64,000 nucleotides of DNA, taken from assembly GCA_937951485.1 (NCBI GenBank), contig CALEDJ010000029.1:103718-167717 (forward strand). Reading direction: 5' to 3'. The DNA comes from an uncultured bacterium. Its GTDB lineage: Bacteria > Hydrogenedentota > Hydrogenedentia > Hydrogenedentales > CAILVY01. The position numbers and the translations under genes were made by a program. A model generated the notes under the pieces. That model was not told where the DNA came from. It worked only from the letters and a program-made list of their open reading frames with translations, and did no database searches. Below, piece after piece: positions 1-8,631 of the stretch. The first letter of the stretch is position 1; the number at the start of each line of letters is the position of its first letter.

Positions 1-2377
1 CCACCGATACGGCGAGCAGGTAGAGCACAAAAAGATTTTTCGGCGACCACATGTAGAAACCGATAAAGGCGAGGACCACCAGCAACGTCACCATGCCTGT
101 GCGGAGGACGTCGTTCGTTCTGGCCGCGTCAGGTTCGCGGTGGTTCAGGAAGACGACAATGCGCTCGGCGGCCGCGAAGGTTCCCAGAAAGATGAGGAAA
201 TATGGAAGAAAGCCGTCCTGCTTAAAGAGTGGCGCGGCGGGATTGTACAATTCCCAGTAGAATTGGACAACGCCTGCGCCCATGGCGACCAGCCCGCTCG
301 TTTTCACGCCGAAATAGCCCGTCAGCAAACCAATCAGCAACAAGGCCGCCGCGAGGCCGCCGTGGATCGCCGGCGCATGCACCGCATCCACCCGCTGATA
401 AATCAGCGTAATCAACATCACGGTCGCCGCGAGATAGGGCGCCGCCGCCACTGCATGATGCTCCCATTCCTCGCCCTCCCGATGAAAGCGTTTCAGGTAC
501 CGCTCCCATGCGTGCGCGCCGCCGTAGGTGAAGGCCGCGAGCAGCAGGGTATAGACCACGAACCCCTCCTGTTGCGCGAATCCGCGAATCTCCGGCGGTG
601 GAATCCACAGGAACACGTGGTAGCACATGTGCGCCGCCGCGAGGAGCAGCACGCTCGCCACTTCGATTTGGGGGGTGAACAGCGCCATCCCCATCGCGGC
701 GAGAAGCAGTCCTTCGCCGGCCAGCAGGAACGGCAGCGCCGGGTCATCGGCGCGTTCGATTACCGTGATGGCCAGCAGCACCATCGCGCCCGCCGCCGCA
801 TGCAACACCGCCATGGACATGCCGTGCAGGTCCAGAAAAGTGTCCGCAAGAAATGACTGGCCGCCGGATGTCCGTTGCTCGCGTCGAACCGGCCTTATGA
901 ATTTCTCATAGAACCAGGCCACTATCTGGAAAACAAAAGCGACGCCCACTGCGGAAAACCAGTTTGAAGGCGCCGTCAGCGGCCCCATGGCGATGACGCT
1001 TTCCATGCGGATGGAGAAAAGGCATCCCAGGAAGACGATGATCATGAGGAGGAGACCCAAGACCTTGAACACCACGATACCGCTGCGCTTGTAGGAGAAG
1101 GCGAGAGCGAGACACTCGATGGCCATGGCCACCAGCAGTTTTTCCCCGGAATCCGAGAGATAGGCCTGGAGGGCCAGCGTCAGCATGATGACCACTTTGG
1201 CGATGTAAATCTGGAAGAGGTAATTCCGCCGGGGTCCTGTCATTTCCACCAGCACGGCGAAAATCAGGAACAGCCCTGCCGTGCCCAGCCGGAACATCCA
1301 TTGCTCCAGCGGATACTCGGCGCGGATGGCCAGCCAGGTCAGCACCAGGAAGAAACCGGAGTTCACGCCGGACATGGGAGCCACCGTCCGCCGGTATTCC
1401 CCGGTCTTCCACGCATCCGTGATGGAGGTCAACGAGAAGAGAATAAAGCAGACCGTGAGAAACCCATTGGAAATCCAGAAGTAAACGTTGGAGGGGATGT
1501 CCAGTCCGGCGGGCTGTTTGAAAAAAAAGAAGATGTAGGTCACATGCGTGGCGATCAGGGCCAGCCAGGTGAAGAGAATCCAACGGTGCGCCGCATGAAA
1601 TATCAGCGTCGCCACGGCCACGCCGGCGCAGGTGATCAGCGCATAGACCATGTTCTCCAGACCGGGCGTCTGTTGCGTGCAACTCACCACCACCGTGTAG
1701 TAGGCGAGGAAGAAGGCGATGCCCGCCACGGTCTGGCTGCGCCTCAGATGCGCCACCGCGGCCATGAACGCCAGGCAGCCCGCCAGTACGGGGATGGCCC
1801 GGAGGGACGGGGGAAACACCTGCATCTGCTCGATAAAGAACGCCGCATATGTCGTGAAATACAGGCCGGCAAGCCCGCCGCCGAGGATAATCTGCCCGAA
1901 CAGGTCCCGCCCCTTCCGCGAGAGACAGCCATAGCCGATGAAGGCCAGCGCCATGACGTAGCCGATCATGATCTTTTCGGGCGGACCGATATTTTCCGAC
2001 CAGAACGTCGTGCGCGCCGCCAGCGCCACCGCCGTCATGAACACCACAATCGCCAGACGGCTCAGCCAGACCGACCCGATATGCACCTCGATGGTTTCGT
2101 TCGGGTTCACGCGCAGCGCGCGGTCCAGCCGGTGCCGCACGGTGCGGACCAGCGGCTTTTCCCCCGGCGCGGTATCCGGATGTGCGGCGCGGGGAAGGGG
2201 CGGAGATTGCGCCGCCGGCGCGGCGTGTTCTTGGTGCGCCGCCGGCGGCGGCGCTGGCGGTTGCGCAGGCGGCGCTTCTACTGATGCCCTTTTCTCCATC
2301 AGCAGGCGCTCCACCAACGTCGTCAGGTGGCGCACCTGCGATTCCAAATCTCTGAGCCTTTGTTCCGGGTCCATCAT
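1..2377 (-). CDS. DUF2339-type polytopic membrane protein (3' end beyond window)
   Basis: This frame is open from ATG 2377 through the left edge of the window, giving 792 codons without a stop. The first 35 residues form a short heptad-like coiled coil (MMDPEQRLRDLESQVRHL), then a Pro/Ala-rich linker to about residue 65, a segment ending in HIGSVWLSRLAI, and then a long run of closely spaced hydrophobic helices. Coiled coil, proline linker and then many transmembrane segments is the plan of the DUF2339 family of large predicted inner-membrane proteins, whose function is not known. The C-terminus is missing because of the window edge. It is divergent from the C45 gene at 2551. A second ATG follows directly at 2374. 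A competing 511-residue frame on the same strand is a compositional shadow. Confidence 0.85.
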   Translation of the reverse strand, partial: MMDPEQRLRDLESQVRHLTTLVERLLMEKRASVEAPPAQPPAPPPAAHQEHAAPAAQSPPLPRAAHPDTAPGEKPLVRTVRHRLDRALRVNPNETIEVHIGSVWLSRLAIVVFMTAVALAARTTFWSENIGPPEKIMIGYVMALAFIGYGCLSRKGRDLFGQIILGGGLAGLYFTTYAAFFIEQMQVFPPSLRAIPVLAGCLAFMAAVAHLRRSQTVAGIAFFLAYYTVVVSCTQQTPGLENMVYALITCAGVAVATLIFHAAHRWILFTWLALIATHVTYIFFFFKQPAGLDIPSNVYFWISNGFLTVCFILFSLTSITDAWKTGEYRRTVAPMSGVNSGFFLVLTWLAIRAEYPLEQWMFRLGTAGLFLIFAVLVEMTGPRRNYLFQIYIAKVVIMLTLALQAYLSDSGEKLLVAMAIECLALAFSYKRSGIVVFKVLGLLLMIIVFLGCLFSIRMESVIAMGPLTAPSNWFSAVGVAFVFQIVAWFYEKFIRPVRREQRTSGGQSFLADTFLDLHGMSMAVLHAAAGAMVLLAITVIERADDPALPFLLAGEGLLLAAMGMALFTPQIEVASVLLLAAAHMCYHVFLWIPPPEIRGFAQQEGFVVYTLLLAAFTYGGAHAWERYLKRFHREGEEWEHHAVAAAPYLAATVMLITLIYQRVDAVHAPAIHGGLAAALLLIGLLTGYFGVKTSGLVAMGAGVVQFYWELYNPAAPLFKQDGFLPYFLIFLGTFAAAERIVVFLNHREPDAARTNDVLRTGMVTLLVVLAFIGFYMWSPKNLFVLYLLAVSV

Positions 2378-2443
2378 TGTCTTGTTCCCGCTGCGTTGGC
2401 GCGACAGCCGCCATTCTATTCCAAGCGCGCACGCTTTCCAAGA

Positions 2444-2472
2444 TTGACGCTCTGCGTCAACCTGAATATACT
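2444..2472 (+). promoter_or_regulatory. Sigma-70-type promoter with palindrome over the -35 box
   Basis: TTGACG at 2444-2449 and TATACT at 2467-2472 are separated by exactly 17 bp. The -35 box is one arm of a perfect inverted repeat, TTGACGC-TCT-GCGTCAA (2444-2460), placed where a repressor could block RNA polymerase. It would drive the C45 gene at 2551 with a leader of about 70 nt. Confidence 0.6.
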
Positions 2473-2550
2473 GCTTACACGGCGAACCAAGGGCGTGAAG
2501 CGCGTCCGTTCGGAAGGACGGATCGTGTTGCATACCTGAGAGGAAGGAGA

Positions 2551-4041
2551 ATGATGCCGCGTCATTTTAAGGCGGATTCCAGGGAAACCGTGCGGCGTTG
2601 CGGTGCTGGACGCCTGGATATCTATCGGTCTGCGCAAGGCGAATTGCCGGTAGTTCACATATCAGGTGATGCCCGGGAATTGGGCCGCCAATACGGCGCG
2701 CTGGTCGGCGACTGTATTCGCCGCATTGCCGACCGCCTGGTCGGACTGTTCACGGGGCTGGGACTGCCCGAAGCGGTGGCGCTGTTGTTCATTGACAGCG
2801 CGTGGAATCGTCTTGCGCCGCACGTGCCCGCGCAATACCTGGAGGAAATGGCGGGCATCGCTTCGGGCGCGCAGGAAGCAGGGTTTCCGGTGGCCATGAT
2901 TGACTTGCAGCGCATTCTCGCCGTGACCAATCTCGACATGTACAAACGCGAAGAGCGTTTTCTGGACGTTGTGGGCATGGAAGCGCTGGCGCAACTGGAT
3001 GAGGAAACCCGAAACGCGCTGGCCGCCATGCTGCCAGGGGAGGCGATGTCCTGCACCATGTTCGCGGTGTGGGGTTCGCGCACGGTGGACGGCAAATGCT
3101 TCGCGATTCGCAATCTGGACTGGATATCCCAGAGCGGCATGCACGAGGAACGGCTGTTGACGGTCTGCCGACCGGAGGGCCGCCATGCCTTTGTCAGCAT
3201 GGGCTACGCAGGGGTTATCGGGTGTCTCGCGGGCATGAACGAAAAGGGGATTTCACTGTCCGAAGTCGGGGCGTTCAGCGTGCGCGAGGAACTCGACGGC
3301 GTTCCCTGGGTATTGATGGCGAGACAGGTGCTGGAAGCATCGGACTGCCTGGAGGATGCGGTGGCGATTGTCACGTCGGCCAAACATACGCTCGGCTACA
3401 ACTATCTCGTGGCCGACGGCGACCCGGACCATTTCGGGACGCCGCAGTTCCGGCCGCGCGCCGCCGCCTTTGAAACCAATGCCGCCTGCTGCGAGGTGTT
3501 CTTTGAGGACGACCCCCAGGAACACGCCGCCGCCTGGACCAGTCCGGAAGGCGAAACCGTCCATTATGGCGTGCCGCTGCGCGAAGCCGTCATGCGCGCG
3601 GACATCGCCTTCGGCGCGACGGCGCGCGCCCTGCAGGCGACGGATGACGGCCCCGGCGATCCGGAAAACACCGGCAACCCGCGCGGGCGCGACAATGCGG
3701 GCAGCACCTACACCACCTGCCACCTGCCGATGCACGACATGATCCGCGCCTATGAAACCGGCGCGGAGTATGTGTTTCCTGTGCGCAATACGAAGGTTAT
3801 CGAGAAGGGCGCGCCGCGTAAAATCGGCCCGGAAGAAACCCTGACCATTGCCGCCACTGTGGCGCACAATACCGAAATGCTGCACGAGAACGACTGGAAT
3901 GTCATGAGCGTGGCCTACGCGCCCACCGACCTCGATTTCTGGGTCGCCTATGAATCCCGCGATGCCCGTGGCGACTGGCGCAACGCGCCGGACTCCGGAT
4001 ACTGGCAGTTTAACCTGAAAAAACTTTTGGAAAGCGCCTGA
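2551..4041 (+). CDS. Peptidase C45 family Ntn-hydrolase / acyltransferase-like protein
   Basis: A 496-residue protein of the C45 family, related to isopenicillin-N acyltransferase and more distantly to choloylglycine hydrolases. These enzymes cut themselves to expose an N-terminal cysteine that then hydrolyses or transfers amide-linked acyl groups. The predicted processing site is before Cys168 (MSCTMFAVWG), followed by GKCFAIRNLDW, where the Arg-Asn-Leu-Asp motif lines the active site, then GYAGVIGCLAGMNEKGIS and a C-terminal NTEMLHENDWNVMSV. The start was placed at 2551 because AGGAAGGAG lies directly upstream; ATG 2554 has better spacing and is equally possible. The frame stays open upstream to 2377 without a ribosome site. 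No clear signal peptide is seen. The substrate cannot be told from sequence. Confidence 0.85.
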   Translation: MMPRHFKADSRETVRRCGAGRLDIYRSAQGELPVVHISGDARELGRQYGALVGDCIRRIADRLVGLFTGLGLPEAVALLFIDSAWNRLAPHVPAQYLEEMAGIASGAQEAGFPVAMIDLQRILAVTNLDMYKREERFLDVVGMEALAQLDEETRNALAAMLPGEAMSCTMFAVWGSRTVDGKCFAIRNLDWISQSGMHEERLLTVCRPEGRHAFVSMGYAGVIGCLAGMNEKGISLSEVGAFSVREELDGVPWVLMARQVLEASDCLEDAVAIVTSAKHTLGYNYLVADGDPDHFGTPQFRPRAAAFETNAACCEVFFEDDPQEHAAAWTSPEGETVHYGVPLREAVMRADIAFGATARALQATDDGPGDPENTGNPRGRDNAGSTYTTCHLPMHDMIRAYETGAEYVFPVRNTKVIEKGAPRKIGPEETLTIAATVAHNTEMLHENDWNVMSVAYAPTDLDFWVAYESRDARGDWRNAPDSGYWQFNLKKLLESA

Positions 4042-4103
4042 TGGAAGCAAAAGGACTTTCTTCAAGTCAATCGAGGACAATCTGAAACGAGGGGAACGAA
4101 AGA

Positions 4104-4277
4104 ATGACTATCGTAGGTGTTATCCTCCTGATCGCGGGGGGCGTGATGAGCACGCTCCTGTTCACCGGCAATGCGCCCGCCGCCGTCAGCAATCTTCCCG
4201 TGCCGTTCTGGGCATGGGTCGTCATGGCCGCCATCGGGGTAATCCTCATCTACTTCAATCGCCGCCCCGCTGACTGA
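4104..4277 (+). CDS. Small two-helix membrane protein (57 aa)
   Basis: An ORF of 57 residues with an AGGGGA element 8-12 nt upstream of ATG 4104. It has two hydrophobic helices (about residues 2-20 and 34-51) separated by a short polar turn, and ends with a basic tail (NRRPAD). It follows the C45 gene by 62 nt on the same strand and may be cotranscribed. No family recognised. The hydrophobic pattern and the ribosome site support it as a real gene; the size makes this uncertain. Confidence 0.55.
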   Translation: MTIVGVILLIAGGVMSTLLFTGNAPAAVSNLPVPFWAWVVMAAIGVILIYFNRRPAD

Positions 4278-4438
4278 AATCACTGCGGGCGGTCGGACTG
4301 CGGTGTTTTTCCGGACCTGTAGATTGCTCCGGTGTTGCCCAAGCCGGATGCCGGAAGATTTTGGGAAAGTGGATGGGAGTGCCGGTGACATTCTGGCCTC
4401 TTTGATTGTATTTGCTGTGCGTTTCGCGCAGAAGTTCG

Positions 4439-5062
4439 ATGAAGGTTGTCGTCTCCGGATCGCGAATCAATCTCGACCGCGTCAAGAAACGGAACCAGAA
4501 CCGGTCCACCGTGACAGGCTGTCACGGCATGGTCTGCGCCAGCCAGCCGTTGGCCAGTCTCGCGGGACGGAATATCCTGCAGGCGGGCGGCAACGCCGTT
4601 GAGGCGGCCATCGCCGCGAACGCTATGATGGCCCTTGTCGAACCGATGCACTGCGGTCCCGGCGGCGATCTTTTCGCCATCCTGTGGATGGAAAGGAAGG
4701 GGCGGCCCTTCGGGCTGAACGCCAGCGCGGGCGCGCGCCAAAGGACCGAACGCTGCTGTATTTCATGAACTGCTCGCCCGCGACGCTTTCCGGGCCTTTT
4801 ACGAAGGTGACCCCGCGGTGCGTATCGTCAAATACTCCGAAGAGAACGGCGGGCGCTTCACCCTTGCCGATTTTCTCGGGAACATCAGCCGGAGTGGGTG
4901 GACCCCGTGTCCGCGCAATACCGGGGCTACGGCGTCTGGGAGATTCCCCCCAACAGCCAGGGTATCGGCGCGCTGCAGATGCTGAACATGCTCGAAACCT
5001 TGGATATTGGCGCCATGGCGCCGGAAAAGACGGCTGCGCAATGGGATACCGAGGAATCCTGA
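4439..5062 (+). pseudogene. Decayed gamma-glutamyltransferase
   Basis: Three successive reading frames together spell the N-terminal third of a gamma-glutamyltranspeptidase. The first frame has GMVCASQPLASLAGRNILQ, GGNAVEAAIAANAMMALVEP and CGPGGDLFAILW, the usual start of the large subunit. After a shift near 4740 the next frame gives FRAFYEGDPAVRIVKYSEEN. After another shift near 4890 a third frame gives WVDPVSAQYRGYGVWEIPP and SQGIGALQMLNMLETLDI, then stops at 5062. The rest of the family's length, including the autocatalytic threonine and the small subunit, is absent. The neighbouring gene on the other strand begins at 5091. The gene is therefore inactive by frameshift and deletion, unless sequencing errors explain the shifts. 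Confidence 0.8.
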
Positions 5063-5090
5063 CAAACACAAGAGGTGCATCAGCCGTCCG

Positions 5091-5837
5091 TCATTGCGAA
5101 CGCAACGGCGCTTTGCAGCGGCCGACCGCGAAGACGGACAATCCGAAGGGCATGGGAAAAAAGCGCGCCGCCCGGCGTTCCGCGCAGAGGATGGCGTGCA
5201 GGCGCCGGTTGAGGACGCCGCCGGATGCCAGGCGAAGATCGGAGGTGCTCCGTTTCAGCGCGCGTTTGACCAAGCGCACCAGAACCGCCAGGGGAAACAA
5301 CGCCGTGTTCCAGTAGTTCGCCTCCACGACCTCGAAACCCGCCGCGCTGATCAGTTCCCGGCATTGACGGCGGGTGTAGCGGCGGGCGGTTGAAACGGCG
5401 ACGTCATGCGGCGATCGGAGCCACGCATAGGCGGGCAGATTGACCAGCACCACCCCGCCGGGACGCAATACGCGCCGCACTTCACGAAGCGCCTCATGCG
5501 GGTCGGTCACGCCGCTGTCCGACAGCACATCCAGGAACAGCACGGCGTCAAAGGAGGCGTCGGCAAACGGGAGCGCCGTGGCGGAGCCGCGCGCGAGGCG
5601 CGTCAGATTGCGCATGCGGCAAAAGCGCAGGGCGTCCGCGGAAAACTCCATGCCGGCGGCGGGGCCGTGCGCCTGCAAGCGTTGCAACATCGCGCCCGTG
5701 CCGCAGCCGGCGTCCAGCACCGCGCCGCCCGGTGCGCCATGCCGGCGCAATCCGTCTTCGACCATCTCATGCAGCGTCCGGTACCACCAATGGGCGGTTT
5801 CCGCATGAAACATGATCTCGTATTCTTCGGGGCGCAT
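5091..5837 (-). CDS. Class I SAM-dependent methyltransferase
   Basis: A 248-residue protein with the Rossmann methyltransferase pattern. Motif I is VLDAGCGTGAMLQRL (residues 40-54), motif II ends in the ALPFADASFDAVLFLDVLSD stretch, and the post-motif region is REVRRVLRPGGVVLVNLPAY. The N-terminal HAETAHWWYRTLHEMV is typical of Methyltransf_11/25 proteins found in polysaccharide and natural-product clusters. It is the last gene of the minus-strand run that begins at 9669, 188 nt downstream of the DegT aminotransferase. The acceptor substrate is unknown; a sugar or lipid-linked glycan is a guess from context. Confidence 0.85.
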   Translation of the reverse strand: MRPEEYEIMFHAETAHWWYRTLHEMVEDGLRRHGAPGGAVLDAGCGTGAMLQRLQAHGPAAGMEFSADALRFCRMRNLTRLARGSATALPFADASFDAVLFLDVLSDSGVTDPHEALREVRRVLRPGGVVLVNLPAYAWLRSPHDVAVSTARRYTRRQCRELISAAGFEVVEANYWNTALFPLAVLVRLVKRALKRSTSDLRLASGGVLNRRLHAILCAERRAARFFPMPFGLSVFAVGRCKAPLRSQ

Positions 5838-5869
5838 GCGTCAATATGCTCCAGGCATCAAGGGTTGCC

Positions 5870-5951
5870 GTTGTGGCCGGTCTCCCATCCGCGCCACCCT
5901 CTTTGGCGTGCGCAAGCCACGCTTGCGCTTTTCCTGTTGTGGCCGGTCTCC
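5870..5951. repeat. 16-bp direct repeat with internal hairpin
   Basis: GTTGTGGCCGGTCTCC occurs at 5870-5885 and again at 5936-5951, each followed within a few bases by CGCGCCACC. Between them is a strong hairpin, GCGCAAG-CCACG-CTTGCGC, followed by TTTT on the plus strand. It fills the gap between the methyltransferase and aminotransferase genes. It looks like a dispersed repeat rather than a gene. Confidence 0.55.
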
Positions 5952-6025
5952 GGATCGCGCCACCGACGCGACCAAAGGTCTCCAATGTGTCGGGGGGGCA
6001 GTGCAGCGGAACCCACGGGGGTTGC

Positions 6026-7129
6026 CTAACGTTTATCGAAAAAAGCGATGACGGCATCGGCGATCTGGTCCACGGTTTCCGGCGGGAGTTCCGGGTAGAG
6101 CGGCAGCGACAGGGTTTCATTGCAGATTTTTTCGGCGACCGGAAACGCGCCGCGCGTCCATCCGAGAGAAGCGTAGGCAGGCTGCAGGTGAATGGGGATC
6201 GGGTAGTGCATCAACGTGCCGATGCCCCTTTCCTTGAGCCAGGCCGCCAACGCGTCGCGATCCGGCGTGCGCACGGGGTAGAGGTGGAAATTGCTGCGCG
6301 CCCACGGCGCCTCCTCGGGCAGGGCCAGCGGCGTTACGCGGAGTCGCTCGCGGTATTGCGCGGCGCGCGCGCGGCGCGCATCGTTCCACGCATCCAGGTG
6401 GCGCAGTTTCACGCGCAGAATGGCCGCCTGCATTTCGTCCAAGCGGCTGTTGACGCCGTGCGTGACGTGATAGTATCGGCGGTCTTCTCCGTAATTGCGC
6501 AGTTTTCGGACGCGGTCGGCAATTTCCGGATCATTCGTCGTCACCGCGCCGGCGTCGCCGAACGCGCCCAGGTTCTTGGTGGGATAGAAACTGAAGGCCG
6601 CCGCCGCGGACAGCACGCCGCAATGGCGACCCTTGTATTGCGCGCCATGCGCCTGCGCGCAGTCCTCCACTACGTACAGACCGTGACGTGCTGCGACGGC
6701 ATTGATTGCGTCCATGTCGCAGGGATGTCCATAGAGGTGCACGGGAAGCACGGCTTTGACGGGCGGTGTTATCGTGCGTTCCATTGCGGCGGGGTCAAGG
6801 GTCAGCGTGGCGGGGTCCACATCCGCGAGGACGGGGGTCGCGCCCGCCGCGACCACGGCCGCCGCCGTGGGCACGCACGTGTTTGCGGGGATGATGACGC
6901 CATCGCCCGGCCCCACGCCTGCGGCGCGCAGCGCCAGGTGAATCGCATCGGTGCCGGAGCCGACGCCGACGGCCTGCGATGCGCCGACATAGGCCGCGAA
7001 TTCTTTCTCGAACGCCTGGAGTTGTGCGCCCAGGATAAACCAGCCGCTTTCGAGCACCCCGTCCACGGCGGCGCGGATTTCCGCCTCGATGCTCCGGAAC
7101 TGCGACTTCAGTTCTGAGAAGGGAATCAT
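6026..7129 (-). CDS. DegT/DnrJ/EryC1/StrS family sugar aminotransferase
   Basis: A 367-residue fold-type I PLP enzyme. The family's features are all present: [20 protein letters not shown] (residues 58-77) for cofactor phosphate binding, [11 protein letters not shown] (153-163) with the Asp that pairs with the PLP ring nitrogen, and [15 protein letters not shown] with the Schiff-base Lys185. [18 protein letters not shown] is the dimer-interface signature. Such enzymes transfer an amino group to a nucleotide-linked keto-sugar. The start codon lies 1 nt beyond the stop of the upstream glycosyltransferase, so the two are almost certainly cotranscribed. The hexapeptide acyltransferase encoded upstream could N-acylate the amino sugar, which is inference. 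Confidence 0.93.
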   Translation of the reverse strand: MIPFSELKSQFRSIEAEIRAAVDGVLESGWFILGAQLQAFEKEFAAYVGASQAVGVGSGTDAIHLALRAAGVGPGDGVIIPANTCVPTAAAVVAAGATPVLADVDPATLTLDPAAMERTITPPVKAVLPVHLYGHPCDMDAINAVAARHGLYVVEDCAQAHGAQYKGRHCGVLSAAAAFSFYPTKNLGAFGDAGAVTTNDPEIADRVRKLRNYGEDRRYYHVTHGVNSRLDEMQAAILRVKLRHLDAWNDARRARAAQYRERLRVTPLALPEEAPWARSNFHLYPVRTPDRDALAAWLKERGIGTLMHYPIPIHLQPAYASLGWTRGAFPVAEKICNETLSLPLYPELPPETVDQIADAVIAFFDKR

Positions 7130-7130
7130 C

Positions 7131-7844
7131 TCACGCAGGCCTCCGCAGGAGCACCAGCCGCACCCACAGGCCCGAGAGTTGCCAAGCGACCAGCGCGATC
7201 CGGCGGAAATTGAAGAACTGAGATTTGCCGTGCGCGCGCTGGTAATGGTGCACGGGCGTCTCGACGATCCGGCATCCGGCCCGTTGCATCTTCGTCATCA
7301 TCTCACAGCAGATGACGCCGCTGTCGCTGAGCAACGTGATGCTGTCGAAGAGGGAGCGCCGGATCAGGCGGAAATCGCAGTCCACGTCGCGGATTTTCAG
7401 CCCGAAGGCGACCTTGACCATCCAATGGTAGATGCGCCCGATGACGATGCGGTGCAGCGGATCATGGCGGGTGATTTTGTAGCCCTGCACCACATCCACC
7501 TCCGGGCCGGCATGCTGCACCAGTTGCTCCAGTTCGCGCACGTCGTATTGCGCGTCGCCGTCGGTGTAGAAAATCCACTCCCGCGTGGCTGCGGCGAAGC
7601 CGCTGCGCAATGCGCCGCCATAGCCCCGGTTTTTCTCGTGGCGCAGCACCTTTACCTGCGGGAAGCGCCGCTCGATTTCCTCCAGCAATTCAAGTGTATG
7701 GTCATTGCTGCCGTCGTCCACGATGGTGATGTCATAATCCAACCCCAGTCGTTCGGCGGTCCGTACGGTCAAGAGCACCATGCTGCCCATCGTTCCCCAA
7801 TCCTGGTGGCAGGGAAAGAAAATGGATATCGAACTGCACGCCAT
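7131..7844 (-). CDS. Family 2 glycosyltransferase (dolichyl-phosphate-mannose-synthase-like)
   Basis: A 237-residue GT-A protein with [10 protein letters not shown] at the N-terminal nucleotide-binding strand, [18 protein letters not shown], the [14 protein letters not shown] segment, and the DxD-like TDGDAQYD around residue 100. [12 protein letters not shown] and a basic C-terminus ([12 protein letters not shown]) are typical of DPM1/GtrB-like enzymes that transfer sugars to polyprenyl phosphate at the membrane. The frame is open upstream to 7976, but the conserved N-terminal strand starts at ATG 7844, so that start is used. It is directly followed by the aminotransferase gene (1-nt gap). 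Confidence 0.88.
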   Translation of the reverse strand: MACSSISIFFPCHQDWGTMGSMVLLTVRTAERLGLDYDITIVDDGSNDHTLELLEEIERRFPQVKVLRHEKNRGYGGALRSGFAAATREWIFYTDGDAQYDVRELEQLVQHAGPEVDVVQGYKITRHDPLHRIVIGRIYHWMVKVAFGLKIRDVDCDFRLIRRSLFDSITLLSDSGVICCEMMTKMQRAGCRIVETPVHHYQRAHGKSQFFNFRRIALVAWQLSGLWVRLVLLRRPA

Positions 7845-7998
7845 GGCGGTTTCATCCCCTTGATATGCTTCGGACTGCGCTGCGCGCAGTATAACAGCAT
7901 CCCCTGGAAGCCCACAAGAACAGCCGCCAGCCGAACCGGAAAAGCCGAACGCATCGGGGGAGATCAACTTCCCCAAGCCTCTGCCGGCGTATTTGCCG

Positions 7999-8607
7999 CT
8001 ATTGCTGATATCTCCCCTTCTTCAGGCCGTATTTTGCGATCAATTCCTGCGCTTCCTTCAATTTGTGCGGCGGCACGCCTTCCGTGCGGTGTGCGATCTT
8101 CCTGGCGGGCGCGCCCGCCCAGATTTCGAGCGGACCGACCTGCGTGTCCTCGGTCAACACGCTGCCGACGCCAATGATGGCGCCGTCGCCGATCCTCACG
8201 CCGGGGTGAATGTAGGTGCGGCTGCCGACGAATACATTGTTGCCGATGATGATGGGTTTGGTGATGTGCGGGGTATAGACCCAGTGATGGTCCGTTCCGT
8301 AAACCATGTGATTGGTGTCACGAATCACACAGAATTCCGTAATCGCGGTGTCGTTGCCGATTTGAATCAGTTCCTCCGCCTCCAATATGCAGTAATAACT
8401 GCACCCGGAATGATTTCCGAAGATGATTTTCCCCTTGCCGCTCGTTCGCATGATCACATGGTCGCGAAACCGGCAGTTGCTCCCCACCTCCACATGTCCC
8501 TCGATGACCAACTCCCTTCCTTGAAAACGGTTGTGCCTGCCCTTCTTGGCGAACTTCAATCCATGCCGCCACGACCGCAGCATGCGTACTACGTTTCTCA
8601 TCGTCAT
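7999..8607 (-). CDS. Left-handed beta-helix (hexapeptide) acyltransferase
   Basis: A 202-residue protein built largely of hexapeptide repeats: VEVGSNCRFRDHVIM, GKIIFGNHSGCSY, LIQIGNDTAITEF, and PIIIGNNVFVGSRTYI followed by VRIGDGAIIGVGSV. WAGAPARKI near the end is the usual C-terminal signature of this class. The His pair in TNHMVYGTDHHWVY may provide the catalytic histidine. These trimeric enzymes move acetyl or other acyl groups from CoA to sugars or amino sugars. It lies in the minus-strand glycan cluster, 24 nt downstream of the DUF2804 gene. The acceptor is not evident. Confidence 0.9.
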   Translation of the reverse strand: MTMRNVVRMLRSWRHGLKFAKKGRHNRFQGRELVIEGHVEVGSNCRFRDHVIMRTSGKGKIIFGNHSGCSYYCILEAEELIQIGNDTAITEFCVIRDTNHMVYGTDHHWVYTPHITKPIIIGNNVFVGSRTYIHPGVRIGDGAIIGVGSVLTEDTQVGPLEIWAGAPARKIAHRTEGVPPHKLKEAQELIAKYGLKKGRYQQ

Positions 8608-8631
8608 CTTTCCTTTGTTTCGACTTTTCTT

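Noticed and set aside
906-2441. Open frame of 511 residues on the minus strand
   Set aside because: It overlaps a better frame (ATG 2377 to the edge) that encodes a DUF2339-like membrane protein. The 511-residue translation is Arg/Gly/Ala-rich without domains.
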